A DNA stretch of 32,027 nucleotides from NCBI GenBank assembly GCA_023150565.1, contig JAKLKR010000028.1:1-32027 (forward strand), given 5' to 3'. Below the pieces are notes generated by a model. The model saw only the letters and a program-made list of their open reading frames with translations. It ran no database searches and was not told the origin of the DNA. The translations under genes and the position numbers were made by a program. This stretch comes from Planctomycetota bacterium. Lineage in GTDB: Bacteria > Planctomycetota > UBA11346. Positions 1 through 7,107 of the stretch are shown here, piece after piece (positions within the stretch are counted from its first letter, which is position 1; every line of letters starts with the position of its first letter).

Positions 1-33
1 GTCCTCCACCACCAGGATGTGCGCTCGGGCCAT
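1..33 (-). CDS. Response regulator, first codons only (cut by window start)
   Basis: Only the first 11 codons are inside the window. Read on the minus strand from the ATG at 33 they give MARAHILVVED. This is the typical first beta-strand of a receiver domain, ending at the first acidic residues of the Mg-binding pocket. The start lies 16 nt after the stop of the VWA gene, so the two are probably co-transcribed. Receiver domains of this kind accept phosphate from a histidine kinase. The output domain is outside the window and cannot be named. The call rests on one short motif, so confidence is moderate. Confidence 0.6.
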   Translation of the reverse strand, partial: MARAHILVVED

Positions 34-49
34 GGCCGCAGGTTCGCGT

Positions 50-1189
50 TCAGGGTGCCGCAGAGAAGCCCTGCCGGGCGGCCTCGGCGGCCACTGCGCC
101 GCGCAGCGCCTCGCCCAGCGAGGGCGCGCCGGCGGCGGCCAGCTTGGCCAGCTCGGCGGCGGCGAAGGCGCTGCGCGCGGCGGCGAGGGCGCCGATGCGG
201 CGCTGCAGTTCCTCGCGCTCGGCCTGGCGGCGGGCGATCTCGGCGGCGATGGCGTCGGGGGTCTTGCCGCGCAGGGCCTCGGGCAGCTCGGCCTCGGCCA
301 GCGTGTCCGTGCGCACCGCGCCCTCCTTGACCGCATCCACCAGGTCCCAGCCGCCGTTGCGGTAGGCGCCGCCGGCCTTGGCCTCGGCGCGCGCCGCCAG
401 CGCCGCCGGGGCGGCGGCCTGGGCGTTGGCGTCCTGCATGCTCTGGCGGGCGAGCATCGCGCGTCCCTGCACGCCGTAGGGCAGGTAGGTGGCGTTGAGG
501 CGCTGGTTGAGCGCCGCCAGTTCGTCGTCCTGCGGGCAGCGGACCGCCGGCTCGACGCGGTTGTGGTCGATGCAGGCGAACACCCCGCCGCCCAGGCGGG
601 CGCCCTCCTGCCACATCCCGGCCACCCCGTCGCCCTGGGCGCCGCAGTGGATGGCATGCACGGTGACGCCCTGGGCGGCGGCCTCGCGGCAGGCCGAGCG
701 CCAGTCGTAGGGCCCCTGGGTGAACGGCTCGTTGCCGGCGATGACGATCAGGCGCAGGGCGTCGGCGCGGCGGCTCCAGGCCAGCTGGGTGAGGGCGTTG
801 TGGATGACCAGCCCGCAGCACTCGGTGCCGCCGCCGCCGTTGACGGTGAACAGGCGCTCCGAGATGAGGTCGAGGTCGCCGCTGAGCGGTACCATCGGTG
901 CGGCCAGGAAGGGGGTGTCGCCATAGTGGTAGAGCGCCACCTCCAGCCGCACCCGGCGGCCGTCGCGGGACAGGCGGCCGAGCTGGTTGACCACCTCCCA
1001 CAGCTGTGCCCGCGCCTGGTTGATCAGCCCCTGCATGCTGCCGGAGTCGTCGAGCAGGATGGCGAGCTGGACCACCGGGCCCTCCTGGTGGTGGGCGACG
1101 ATGGCGCTGGCGGGTTCGCCCGCGGCCGAGGGCTGCACGGGCAGCCCGGCGACGGCTCCGGCGGCGAGGATGGCGAGCAGGGTGCGCAT
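50..1189 (-). CDS. Secreted von Willebrand factor A (VWA) domain protein
   Basis: A 379-residue protein with an N-terminal signal peptide (hydrophobic stretch about residues 3-16, small residues near 21-24), so probably exported. The VWA domain spans about residues 38-230 and carries the MIDAS metal-site motif DxSxS at residues 47-51 (DDSGS), then TEC and cysteine-containing segments. The C-terminal third is rich in Ala, Glu and Arg and probably forms a coiled coil (about 310-360). VWA domains mediate metal-dependent protein contacts; no enzymatic motif is seen. The start at 1189 is chosen for a GGAG ribosome site 7 nt upstream and because it begins the signal peptide. An in-frame ATG at 1204 is the alternative, with a TAGGCT box 7 nt before it. 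The gene follows the LacI-like gene by 71 nt and precedes a response regulator. Function in the sugar operon is unknown. Confidence 0.85.
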   Translation of the reverse strand: MRTLLAILAAGAVAGLPVQPSAAGEPASAIVAHHQEGPVVQLAILLDDSGSMQGLINQARAQLWEVVNQLGRLSRDGRRVRLEVALYHYGDTPFLAAPMVPLSGDLDLISERLFTVNGGGGTECCGLVIHNALTQLAWSRRADALRLIVIAGNEPFTQGPYDWRSACREAAAQGVTVHAIHCGAQGDGVAGMWQEGARLGGGVFACIDHNRVEPAVRCPQDDELAALNQRLNATYLPYGVQGRAMLARQSMQDANAQAAAPAALAARAEAKAGGAYRNGGWDLVDAVKEGAVRTDTLAEAELPEALRGKTPDAIAAEIARRQAEREELQRRIGALAAARSAFAAAELAKLAAAGAPSLGEALRGAVAAEAARQGFSAAP

Positions 1190-1237
1190 GGCTGGTCTCC
1201 GCATGGCGGCCAGCCTAGCGCCGCGGCGGACGCCCCG

Positions 1238-1258
1238 GGTAACGTCCCGGTAACGTCC
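1238..1258. repeat. Tandem direct repeat GGTAACGTCC, 11 bp period
   Basis: GGTAACGTCC occurs at 1238-1247 and again at 1249-1258, one helical turn apart. The pair lies between the stop of the LacI-like gene and the start of the VWA gene. On the coding (minus) strand it reads GGACGTTACC twice. It could be a binding site for a dimeric regulator acting on the VWA and response-regulator genes. No known family consensus was recognised. Confidence 0.4.
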
Positions 1259-1260
1259 GC

Positions 1261-2115
1261 CTACGGCCTGATGCGGATCACCGCCGGCACCTCGAGCCGG
1301 CGCGGGGCGCCGGCGTCGAGCAGCGCCGCCAGGCTGGCGCGCGCCAGGCCGTCGGAATCCTGCACCGCCGCGCTCACCCGTGGCGAGAGCAGGCCGAGCA
1401 GGGGATGGTCGTCGAAGGTGGCGATGCGCAGGCCGGGGAAGGCGGCGGGGTGCTCGGCCAGCCAGGCGAGCGCCCCCGAGAGGATGGTGTAGGCGGCGGT
1501 GAACACGCTGCGCACCCCAGGATGCTCGCGCTCGAGGCGGGCCATGGCGGTGTAGCCGCGCTCGGGCGAGAACGAGCCGTCCATGCGCGGCTGGGTCTCG
1601 GGGTCGTGGCCCTTGGCACGCAGGGCGGCGGTCCAGCCCACCCAGCGGTCGCGGTTCGAGGACAGCTCCATCGGCCCGCCGATGTAGGCGGTGGGCAGCG
1701 GCAGCAGGTCCTGCTCGAGCAGGCGGGTGATCAGGGTGCGGGTGGACTGCTCGTTGTCGGTGCCGACCCAGGCCGGGGCGCCGGCCACCCGGCGGTCGAA
1801 GAACACCAGCGGGATGTCGACGTTGGGCGCGTTCTGCAGGCAGCTGGAGACCACCACCCCGCGCACCCCGCGGCGGATGAATGCCTGCAGCTCCTCCTGC
1901 TCGCGCTGGGGCTCGTCGTTGTGGTCGACCACCTGCATGCGCAGGCCGCGGCTGCGCAGCCGGCGCGAGAGCGCGGCGACGGTCGATGCGAAGAAGGGGA
2001 TGCCGATGTCCGGCACCAGCACCCCGACGGTGTCCGGCTCGCGGTGGCCGGAATCGTGCGGCTGCGCGGTGGCCTCGGGACGGGGGGCATGCGCGACGGG
2101 CGGTGAACTGGACAT
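1261..2115 (-). CDS. LacI-type sugar-binding regulator lacking the helix-turn-helix
   Basis: A 284-residue protein that aligns by eye with the effector-binding half of LacI-family repressors. Residues 29-45 read TVGVLVPDIGIPFFAS, which in LacI proteins follows directly after the DNA-binding headpiece. The VFFDRR, YIGGP, RWVGW, SVFTAAYTI and IATFDDHP segments match the periplasmic-binding-protein-like fold. LacI proteins are usually about 330-340 residues; here the first 28 residues are a low-complexity Pro/His-rich tail and no helix-turn-helix precedes the sugar-binding domain. Only 65 nt separate the gene from the upstream isomerase stop, so a missed headpiece does not fit. It is the third gene of the GH42 operon. 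A palindrome overlaps its start codon. It may act as a sugar-sensing partner of another regulator, or be a degraded repressor. Confidence 0.8.
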   Translation of the reverse strand: MSSSPPVAHAPRPEATAQPHDSGHREPDTVGVLVPDIGIPFFASTVAALSRRLRSRGLRMQVVDHNDEPQREQEELQAFIRRGVRGVVVSSCLQNAPNVDIPLVFFDRRVAGAPAWVGTDNEQSTRTLITRLLEQDLLPLPTAYIGGPMELSSNRDRWVGWTAALRAKGHDPETQPRMDGSFSPERGYTAMARLEREHPGVRSVFTAAYTILSGALAWLAEHPAAFPGLRIATFDDHPLLGLLSPRVSAAVQDSDGLARASLAALLDAGAPRRLEVPAVIRIRP

Positions 2116-2129
2116 GACTAAGCATGTCC
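2110..2129. promoter_or_regulatory. Palindrome over the start codon of the LacI-like gene
   Basis: Perfect arms GGACATG and CATGTCC are separated by 6 nt. On the minus-strand mRNA the left arm includes part of the AGAGGA ribosome-binding sequence and the right arm contains the ATG at 2115. As DNA it could be an operator. As RNA it forms a 7 bp hairpin that would hide both the ribosome site and the start codon. Confidence 0.55.
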
Positions 2130-2180
2130 TCTGAGGGGGGTGGTGCGCAAGTGCCAGCTTTGCACCGCCGGCCCGGCCGT

Positions 2181-3215
2181 TCACCCTGGGCGGACCACCA
2201 GCAGGCTGCCGGATCCGCGCGCTGAGAGGGGTCCGCGGGCGGCGGGGATCACCGCCGCGCCCAGCGCGGGCAGGAGCAGTTCCTGCCCGTCGGCGGCGAG
2301 CCGCACCTCGCCGCCCTCGGCCAGGCACAGCGCCATCCCGCCGTGGCGTGGCACCGCGACCGCTTGGCCGCCCAGGGCCAGGCGCTCGATGGCGAAGCAG
2401 TCGGTGTGGCGACGGTCCACCAGCGCCCCGCTGGTGCCCGGCCCCGCCAGCCGGCAGCGCGCGCGCACCTGGTCGATGTTCTGCTCCTGGTAATCGAACA
2501 CATCGAGGCAGAAGTCGAGGTCGCGGCCCATGAAGCGGCCGGCGGGCGGGACCACCAGCCCATCGCGGGTGAACTCGCAGCGCACCACCAGGTCGGAGGG
2601 CTCCATCACCTCCAACATCAGCACCCCGGGGCCGATCGCATGCGGCCAGCCGCCCGGCACCAGCCAGGTCTCGCCCGGCTGCACCGGGATGGGGTCGAAG
2701 CAGGCGTCCATCGCCGCCAGGTCCTGGTCGGCGACGATGCGCCGCCAGCCCGCGCGCCCGGGGCTGCGCTGGAAGCCGAGGCGGATCCAGCCCTCGGCAC
2801 CCGGCCGCACCGCCAGGATGACATAGGCCTCGAGCTTGCCGTGCGGCGAGCCCAGGCGGGCGCGGGCGAAATCGCGGGTCGGGTGCGCCTGCACGTGCAG
2901 GCGCATGGCGGAATCGAGCAGCTTGGCCAGGAAGCCGGGGTCGGTGCCGTGGCGGGAGCAGTGCGCCGCCCCGAGCAGTTGGGTGGGATCGGCGGCCAGC
3001 AGCGCCGCCAGGGTGGTGGTGCGGCCGTCGCCCGCCCGCAGCGGGGTCAGTCCCTCGCTGGGCTCGGGCGGCAGGCCGGGATTCACCGCCGGCACCGCCG
3101 AGGCGATCCAGTCCTCGGGGCGGTCGCCGTCGCCGGCCGGCCGCCCGGCGCGCGCCTCCAGCAGCGCGCCGCCGCGGTAGCCGCGCCGCACGCGCATGGG
3201 TTCGACGAGCCACAT
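2181..3215 (-). CDS. Class I mannose-6-phosphate isomerase-like cupin
   Basis: A 344-residue protein of the phosphomannose isomerase type I family, which interconverts mannose 6-phosphate and fructose 6-phosphate with a zinc ion. The zinc ligands are visible: Gln109 and His111 in the HVQAHP motif, Glu129 in GKLEAYVIL, and His192 in WPHAIG. Length fits the short bacterial ManA form. The ATG at 3215 overlaps the TGA stop of the upstream glycosidase by one base (TGATG), which suggests translational coupling. Being coupled to a GH42-like enzyme, it probably handles the sugar released by that enzyme. The substrate may be another aldose or sugar phosphate, because many members of this family in glycan operons have not been tested. 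Confidence 0.85.
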   Translation of the reverse strand: MWLVEPMRVRRGYRGGALLEARAGRPAGDGDRPEDWIASAVPAVNPGLPPEPSEGLTPLRAGDGRTTTLAALLAADPTQLLGAAHCSRHGTDPGFLAKLLDSAMRLHVQAHPTRDFARARLGSPHGKLEAYVILAVRPGAEGWIRLGFQRSPGRAGWRRIVADQDLAAMDACFDPIPVQPGETWLVPGGWPHAIGPGVLMLEVMEPSDLVVRCEFTRDGLVVPPAGRFMGRDLDFCLDVFDYQEQNIDQVRARCRLAGPGTSGALVDRRHTDCFAIERLALGGQAVAVPRHGGMALCLAEGGEVRLAADGQELLLPALGAAVIPAARGPLSARGSGSLLVVRPG

Positions 3216-5314
3216 CAGCGCTCCTCCCAGGCCACCAGCACCGTCTCCCAGCCCGGTACCGCCACCGCCACCCGGCCGCCGGGCGCGTCCAGGGCGGGGC
3301 CGTCGAGCACCTGCACGCGGTCGGCCCCGATCCCGGCGATGACCGCCTCGCCGGCCTGGTCCTGGCACGACACCAGGTAGGCCAGCCGTTGGCGTCCGGC
3401 GCTGTGGATGGCGACGTGGATCAGCCCGCTGCGTTCGATGCGCGGCGCGCCAGGGGCGGCAGCGGCGAGGCGCGCCGCCAGCCAGTCCACCACCGCCGCC
3501 GGCAGCTCGTCGCGCCAGGTCTCGCCGGCATGGGCGGCGATGTAGAGGGTCGCGCCGCGGCCGTGGCGGTTGGCCACTGCCAGCGGCTGGCCCTGGTCGG
3601 TGCTGGCCACCACCTCGGCGCCGGGCAGCAGCTCGAGCTGCTGCGAGAGGAAGCCGCCGCGGAAGGGCGCTCCGCCCAGGCTGCCGGCCACCGCGCCGCC
3701 TACCTCGCGTTCGCAGCAGCCCAGCACCGGCGCCAGCACCGCCCCGGGCGAACCCTCGGCGCGCGCCACCCCGTGCTCGTCGACCGCGGCCAGGCGCGCG
3801 TCGGCGATCAGCAGGGCGCCGTCGCGCACCCGCCCGGCCAGCCACGCCGCCTGGGCGTCGGACAGGCTGATCGCCGAGGGCAGCACCAGCACCGGGCAGT
3901 CCTGCGCGGCCTGGTCCGGGCGGTCGAGGTCGGCGATCGCGCAGGGGTGGCCGGACGCCCACAGCAGGCGCCACCAGCCGAGCAGCCCGGCAGGATGCCG
4001 GCTGGGGCTCTCGAAGCCGCGGAAGGCATCGAACATCAGCCGGTTGCGGTAGCCGGCCAGGAGCGTGGCCACGGGCGCGAGCGGGCGCATGGCGGCGATC
4101 AGGCCCTGGTGGCGGCGCAGGCGCGCGACCAGCCCGGCGACCGCGGCCGCGCGCGGGCCGGGGGTGCCGTCGAGGCGGGTGAGACCGCGGCCGGTGGCCT
4201 GGTAGCCGTGCAGGAACGGCCGCTGGCGCCACAGCTGGGTGGCGCGCGAGCCGGCGGCGATGGTGGCCCAGGTCCAGGCCGCGAGCTCGCGCGGAGCGAC
4301 CTCCGATCCGGGGCTGAGGGCGCACTGGGTGTGGGTCTGTAGCTCGTTGACCACGAACGGCCGTCCGGCGGCGCGCGCCGCGCCCGCTGACACCGCCAGG
4401 TGGAAGGCGAACGTCCAGGGCTCGCGACCCAGGTCGCGACCCCAGGACTTGGGATAGTAGGTGCCGCCGTAGACGTCGCAGGTGGTGGCCACCCCGAACT
4501 CGTCGGTGGCGCGCATGCTGGCATCGCCGGCCAGCAGGTTGCAGCCGGTGCTGTCGACCACCATCGGCCGCCGCGGGTCGTGCTCGCGCGCCCAGGCCAC
4601 CCACTGCCGGCACACCCCGGTGGTCAGCTCGGCGCGGAAGTGCTCCCAGTCAACCTCCGGCAAAACGCTCGACCAGCGCGAATAGGGCGCTCCGCGGTCG
4701 GCGATCGCGACCTGGGTGAAATCGGCGTAGCGCCGGTGCCAGGCGCGGTTGAGCCGGGCGATGTCGCCGTAGCGCCGCGCCAGCCAGCGCTGGTATTCCG
4801 CCACCGCCCAGGGGTCGTCGCTGTGCAGGTGGGCCTCGTTGAACAGGTCCCAGGCCCAGATCGCCGGGTGGTCGCGCAGCTGGCCGATGACCTCGCCCAG
4901 GTAGCGCCGCACCAGGGTCTGCACCCCCGGGTGCAGCGGGTTGGCCCACGAGCAGTTGCGCCAGGCCGAGGCATGCTGGCCGAGGCCCGGCTCCTGCACC
5001 CGCATGTCGGGGGTGAGCAGGCAGTCGGGCAGGAACTCCTGGGCCGGGTTCTGGCCGATCAGCTGCACCACCGCGCGCAGGCGGTGGGCATGCAGCAGGT
5101 CGAGCAGGCGGCGGGTGCCATCGGTGCGGAACTCGTCCGGGCGCTGGCACAGCCAGGCGTTGGCCGCCGGCCACACCGTCACCAGGTCGTAGCCCATGCC
5201 GGCCATCGCCTGCACATCGCGCCCGGTCTCGTCCCAGGGCTGGTCCGGTTCCAGGATGTAGACGGCGCCGAAGGGGTGGCGGCCGGGGAAGTCGCGCGCG
5301 AGGGGGTCGCTCAT
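3215..5314 (-). CDS. GH42-like glycoside hydrolase (beta-galactosidase type)
   Basis: A 699-residue protein with no signal peptide, so probably cytoplasmic. The first 400 residues form a TIM-barrel glycosidase. The acid/base Glu160 lies in AWDLFNEAH after beta-strand 4, and the probable nucleophile Glu324 in PFVVNELQTHTQ after strand 7. The RRYGDIARLNRAW segment (181-192) is characteristic of GH42, the family of beta-galactosidases and some alpha-L-arabinopyranosidases. A trimerisation-like flavodoxin-type domain (about 405-610) and a small beta domain follow, as in GH42. It is the first gene of the minus-strand operon and is translationally coupled to the isomerase. A TAGGCT box ends 6 nt before the ATG and no Shine-Dalgarno is seen, so the mRNA may be leaderless. 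The divergent AraC gene is the likely regulator. Exact substrate is not determinable. Confidence 0.87.
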   Translation of the reverse strand: MSDPLARDFPGRHPFGAVYILEPDQPWDETGRDVQAMAGMGYDLVTVWPAANAWLCQRPDEFRTDGTRRLLDLLHAHRLRAVVQLIGQNPAQEFLPDCLLTPDMRVQEPGLGQHASAWRNCSWANPLHPGVQTLVRRYLGEVIGQLRDHPAIWAWDLFNEAHLHSDDPWAVAEYQRWLARRYGDIARLNRAWHRRYADFTQVAIADRGAPYSRWSSVLPEVDWEHFRAELTTGVCRQWVAWAREHDPRRPMVVDSTGCNLLAGDASMRATDEFGVATTCDVYGGTYYPKSWGRDLGREPWTFAFHLAVSAGAARAAGRPFVVNELQTHTQCALSPGSEVAPRELAAWTWATIAAGSRATQLWRQRPFLHGYQATGRGLTRLDGTPGPRAAAVAGLVARLRRHQGLIAAMRPLAPVATLLAGYRNRLMFDAFRGFESPSRHPAGLLGWWRLLWASGHPCAIADLDRPDQAAQDCPVLVLPSAISLSDAQAAWLAGRVRDGALLIADARLAAVDEHGVARAEGSPGAVLAPVLGCCEREVGGAVAGSLGGAPFRGGFLSQQLELLPGAEVVASTDQGQPLAVANRHGRGATLYIAAHAGETWRDELPAAVVDWLAARLAAAAPGAPRIERSGLIHVAIHSAGRQRLAYLVSCQDQAGEAVIAGIGADRVQVLDGPALDAPGGRVAVAVPGWETVLVAWEER

Positions 5315-5345
5315 GGCCCCAGCCTACCCCGCGCCCGGGCCCTGC

Positions 5346-5383
5346 GCATGGACTGATCCGGCCGGGCATGGTACTGATCCGGC
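5346..5383. promoter_or_regulatory. Direct-repeat operator between GH42 and araC-type genes
   Basis: ACTGATCCGGC occurs at 5352-5362 and at 5373-5383, exactly 21 bp apart, each preceded by GCATGG (5346 and 5366). Two half-sites in direct orientation about two helical turns apart are the classic arrangement for AraC-family proteins. The pair lies in the 69 bp divergent gap, and the second copy ends at the base before the GTG start of the AraC gene. It is probably the binding site for that protein, giving autoregulation and control of the GH42 operon. Confidence 0.65.
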
Positions 5384-6184
5384 GTGCCCGCCCCCGTGCG
5401 CGATGCGCGCCTGGCCTCGATCGGCCTGTTCCGCTGCCAGCCCTGGTGGCGGCTCGACCCCTCGCGCACCTGCCGCTGGCGAGATCTCGACCTCTGGCTG
5501 CTGCTCGACGGCGCCGGCGAGGTCGACACCCCCGAGGGTGTGATCGCGCTGGCGCCGGGCTCGTGCCTGGTGCTACGCGGGGGCGAGCCCTACCGCTTCC
5601 GGCCGGCCGCCGGCCGCTGGTTCCGCCACTGGTTCGCCCACTTCTCCTTCCTCGACCCCGCCGGCCGGGCGCTGCCGCCGCAGGCCGACCCGCCGCCGCG
5701 CCACCGCCGTCTGGACAGCCACCAGCTGCTCGCCGGGCTGCTCGAGCGCGCCGCCGAGGCGCATGCAGCCGGCGATCCCGCCTGCCAGCGCTGGTTCGCC
5801 GCCGCCCTGCTCGAGGTGGCGCGCGCCGACGCCCAGGCCGGGCGTCCGGCGGTGGCCGAGGCGGGCGCGATCGACGCCCTGATGACGCAGCTGCGCGAGG
5901 ACCCCGCCGGCGCGCCCACGGTGGCGGCGATGGCCGCCGGCCTCGGGTTGGAGGCCGACCGCTTCACCCGCCTGTTCCGCCGGCGCAGCGGGCTGTCGCC
6001 GCGCGCCTTCCTGGTCCAGGCCCGGCTCGAGCGCGCCCGCCACCTGCTGCGCGACAGCGCGCTCGCGGTGGGCGAGGTGGCGGCCGCCTGCGGCTACGCC
6101 GATCCCGCGTTCTTCTGCCGGCATTTCACCGCCCACCAGGGGGTCAGCCCGGGGGTGTGGCGGCGCCAGCGCCGCGGCAGCTGA
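5384..6184 (+). CDS. AraC family transcriptional regulator
   Basis: A 266-residue regulator. Residues about 10-100 form a cupin-like sugar-sensing domain (GAGEVDTPEGVIALAPGSCLVLRGGEPYRFRP). Residues about 165-266 carry the double helix-turn-helix: the first recognition segment is near VAAMAAGLGLEADRFTRLFRRRSGLSP and the second near VGEVAAACGYADPAFFCRHFTAHQGVSP, both typical of AraC/XylS proteins. The GTG at 5384 is the start that includes the whole cupin domain. The gene is divergent from the GH42 operon, with the direct repeats described in between. It is probably an activator responding to the sugar handled by the GH42 and isomerase genes. Confidence 0.9.
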   Translation: MPAPVRDARLASIGLFRCQPWWRLDPSRTCRWRDLDLWLLLDGAGEVDTPEGVIALAPGSCLVLRGGEPYRFRPAAGRWFRHWFAHFSFLDPAGRALPPQADPPPRHRRLDSHQLLAGLLERAAEAHAAGDPACQRWFAAALLEVARADAQAGRPAVAEAGAIDALMTQLREDPAGAPTVAAMAAGLGLEADRFTRLFRRRSGLSPRAFLVQARLERARHLLRDSALAVGEVAAACGYADPAFFCRHFTAHQGVSPGVWRRQRRGS

Positions 6185-6253
6185 CCCCCGGGCGTAGTTT
6201 CTGCCATTGCCCAGCACTTTCAGCAGCTTGCAATTTCTTCGGATTTTGATGTG

Positions 6254-6269
6254 GTGGTAGCGCTTCCAC
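6254..6269. promoter_or_regulatory. LacI-family operator upstream of sugar isomerase
   Basis: GTGGTAGCGCTTCCAC is a 16 bp near-perfect palindrome with a single mismatched pair and a central AGCGCT. It matches the LacI/GalR/PurR operator pattern built around a central CG step with TGG..CCA arms. It lies 36 nt before the ATG of the isomerase gene. No LacI-family protein with a canonical LacI headpiece is encoded in the window, so the binder is probably encoded elsewhere. The rest of the 121 nt gap (6185-6305) is AT-richer than its surroundings, but no convincing -35/-10 pair was chosen. Confidence 0.6.
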
Positions 6270-6305
6270 AGTCCACCAGACAACCCCCAGCCCGGAGCTT
6301 CCTCC

Positions 6306-7052
6306 ATGCCTCTCTCCACCGCCCGCGACGTCGGCGTCCAGTCCTGGTCCTTCCGCGAGTCCAAGACCCTGCCCGAGCTCATCGCCCAGCTCAAGGCGGT
6401 GGGGGTGACCAAGACCGAGCTGTGCGGGGTGCACTGCAACTTCGACGACGCCGCCGCCCACCAGCCGGTGGTCGACCAGCTCAAGGCCGCCGGCATCCAG
6501 GTGGTGTCGATCGGCGTGCAGACCTTCACCGGCGACTTCAAGAAGGAGCGCCAGTGGTTCGAGTTCGCCAAGAAGGCGGGCGCGAAGCACATCTCGGCCC
6601 ACTTCCGCGTCGACAGCTTCCGCGAGGCGGTGGCCTCGACCCGCGCGCTGAGCGAGGCCTACGGCATCCGCGTCGGCATCCACTGCCACGGCGGCTACAT
6701 GTTCGGGGGCTCGCTCGACATCATCAACCACCTGATCGACCTCGGCCAGGGCCAGATCGGCATCAACATCGACACCGCCTGGTGCATGCAGGCGCACGGC
6801 AACCCGATCGACTGGGTCAAGAAGCTGACCGGCAAGGTCTACGGCGTGCACTACAAGGACTTCGTGTTCGACCGCGCCGGCCAGTGGAGCGAGACGGTGG
6901 CCGGCGAGGGCAACCTCGACCTGCCCGGCTTCGTCAAGGCGCTCGACGAGGCCGCCTTCGACGGCATGGCGGTGATCGAGTACGAGGGCGACCCCAAGAA
7001 CCCCGTCCCGCCCATTGCCAAGGCAGTGGCTAAGATTCGCGCCCTGGCGTGA
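6306..7052 (+). CDS. Sugar phosphate isomerase/epimerase (TIM barrel)
   Basis: A 248-residue protein of the xylose-isomerase-like TIM-barrel superfamily (AP endonuclease family 2 fold). Expected features are the opening VGVQSWSF strand, KTELCGVHC, KHISAHFR, GIHCHGGYMFGG, IGINIDTAWC, the HYKDF motif and the C-terminal AVIEYEGD. These supply the Glu, Asp and His residues that usually bind a divalent metal in this superfamily. No signal peptide is present. Members isomerise or epimerise sugars, sugar acids, inosose or sugar phosphates; the exact substrate cannot be read here. GGAG lies 8 nt before the ATG. The gene stands alone between the AraC gene and a hairpin terminator, behind a LacI-type operator. 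Confidence 0.85.
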   Translation: MPLSTARDVGVQSWSFRESKTLPELIAQLKAVGVTKTELCGVHCNFDDAAAHQPVVDQLKAAGIQVVSIGVQTFTGDFKKERQWFEFAKKAGAKHISAHFRVDSFREAVASTRALSEAYGIRVGIHCHGGYMFGGSLDIINHLIDLGQGQIGINIDTAWCMQAHGNPIDWVKKLTGKVYGVHYKDFVFDRAGQWSETVAGEGNLDLPGFVKALDEAAFDGMAVIEYEGDPKNPVPPIAKAVAKIRALA

Positions 7053-7080
7053 ACTGACCCCGGCCCGTGGCCGACCGTGG

Positions 7081-7107
7081 ACCCTCTCCGGCGACGCCGG
7101 GGAGGGT
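7081..7107. terminator. Bidirectional hairpin terminator
   Basis: A 12 bp stem (ACCCTCTCCGGC pairing with GCCGGGGAGGGT, one G-U pair) closes a GAC loop in the short gap between two convergent genes: the isomerase (stop at 7052) and the GntR-LacI regulator (stop at 7108). The plus side is followed by a modestly T-rich stretch. Confidence 0.7.
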
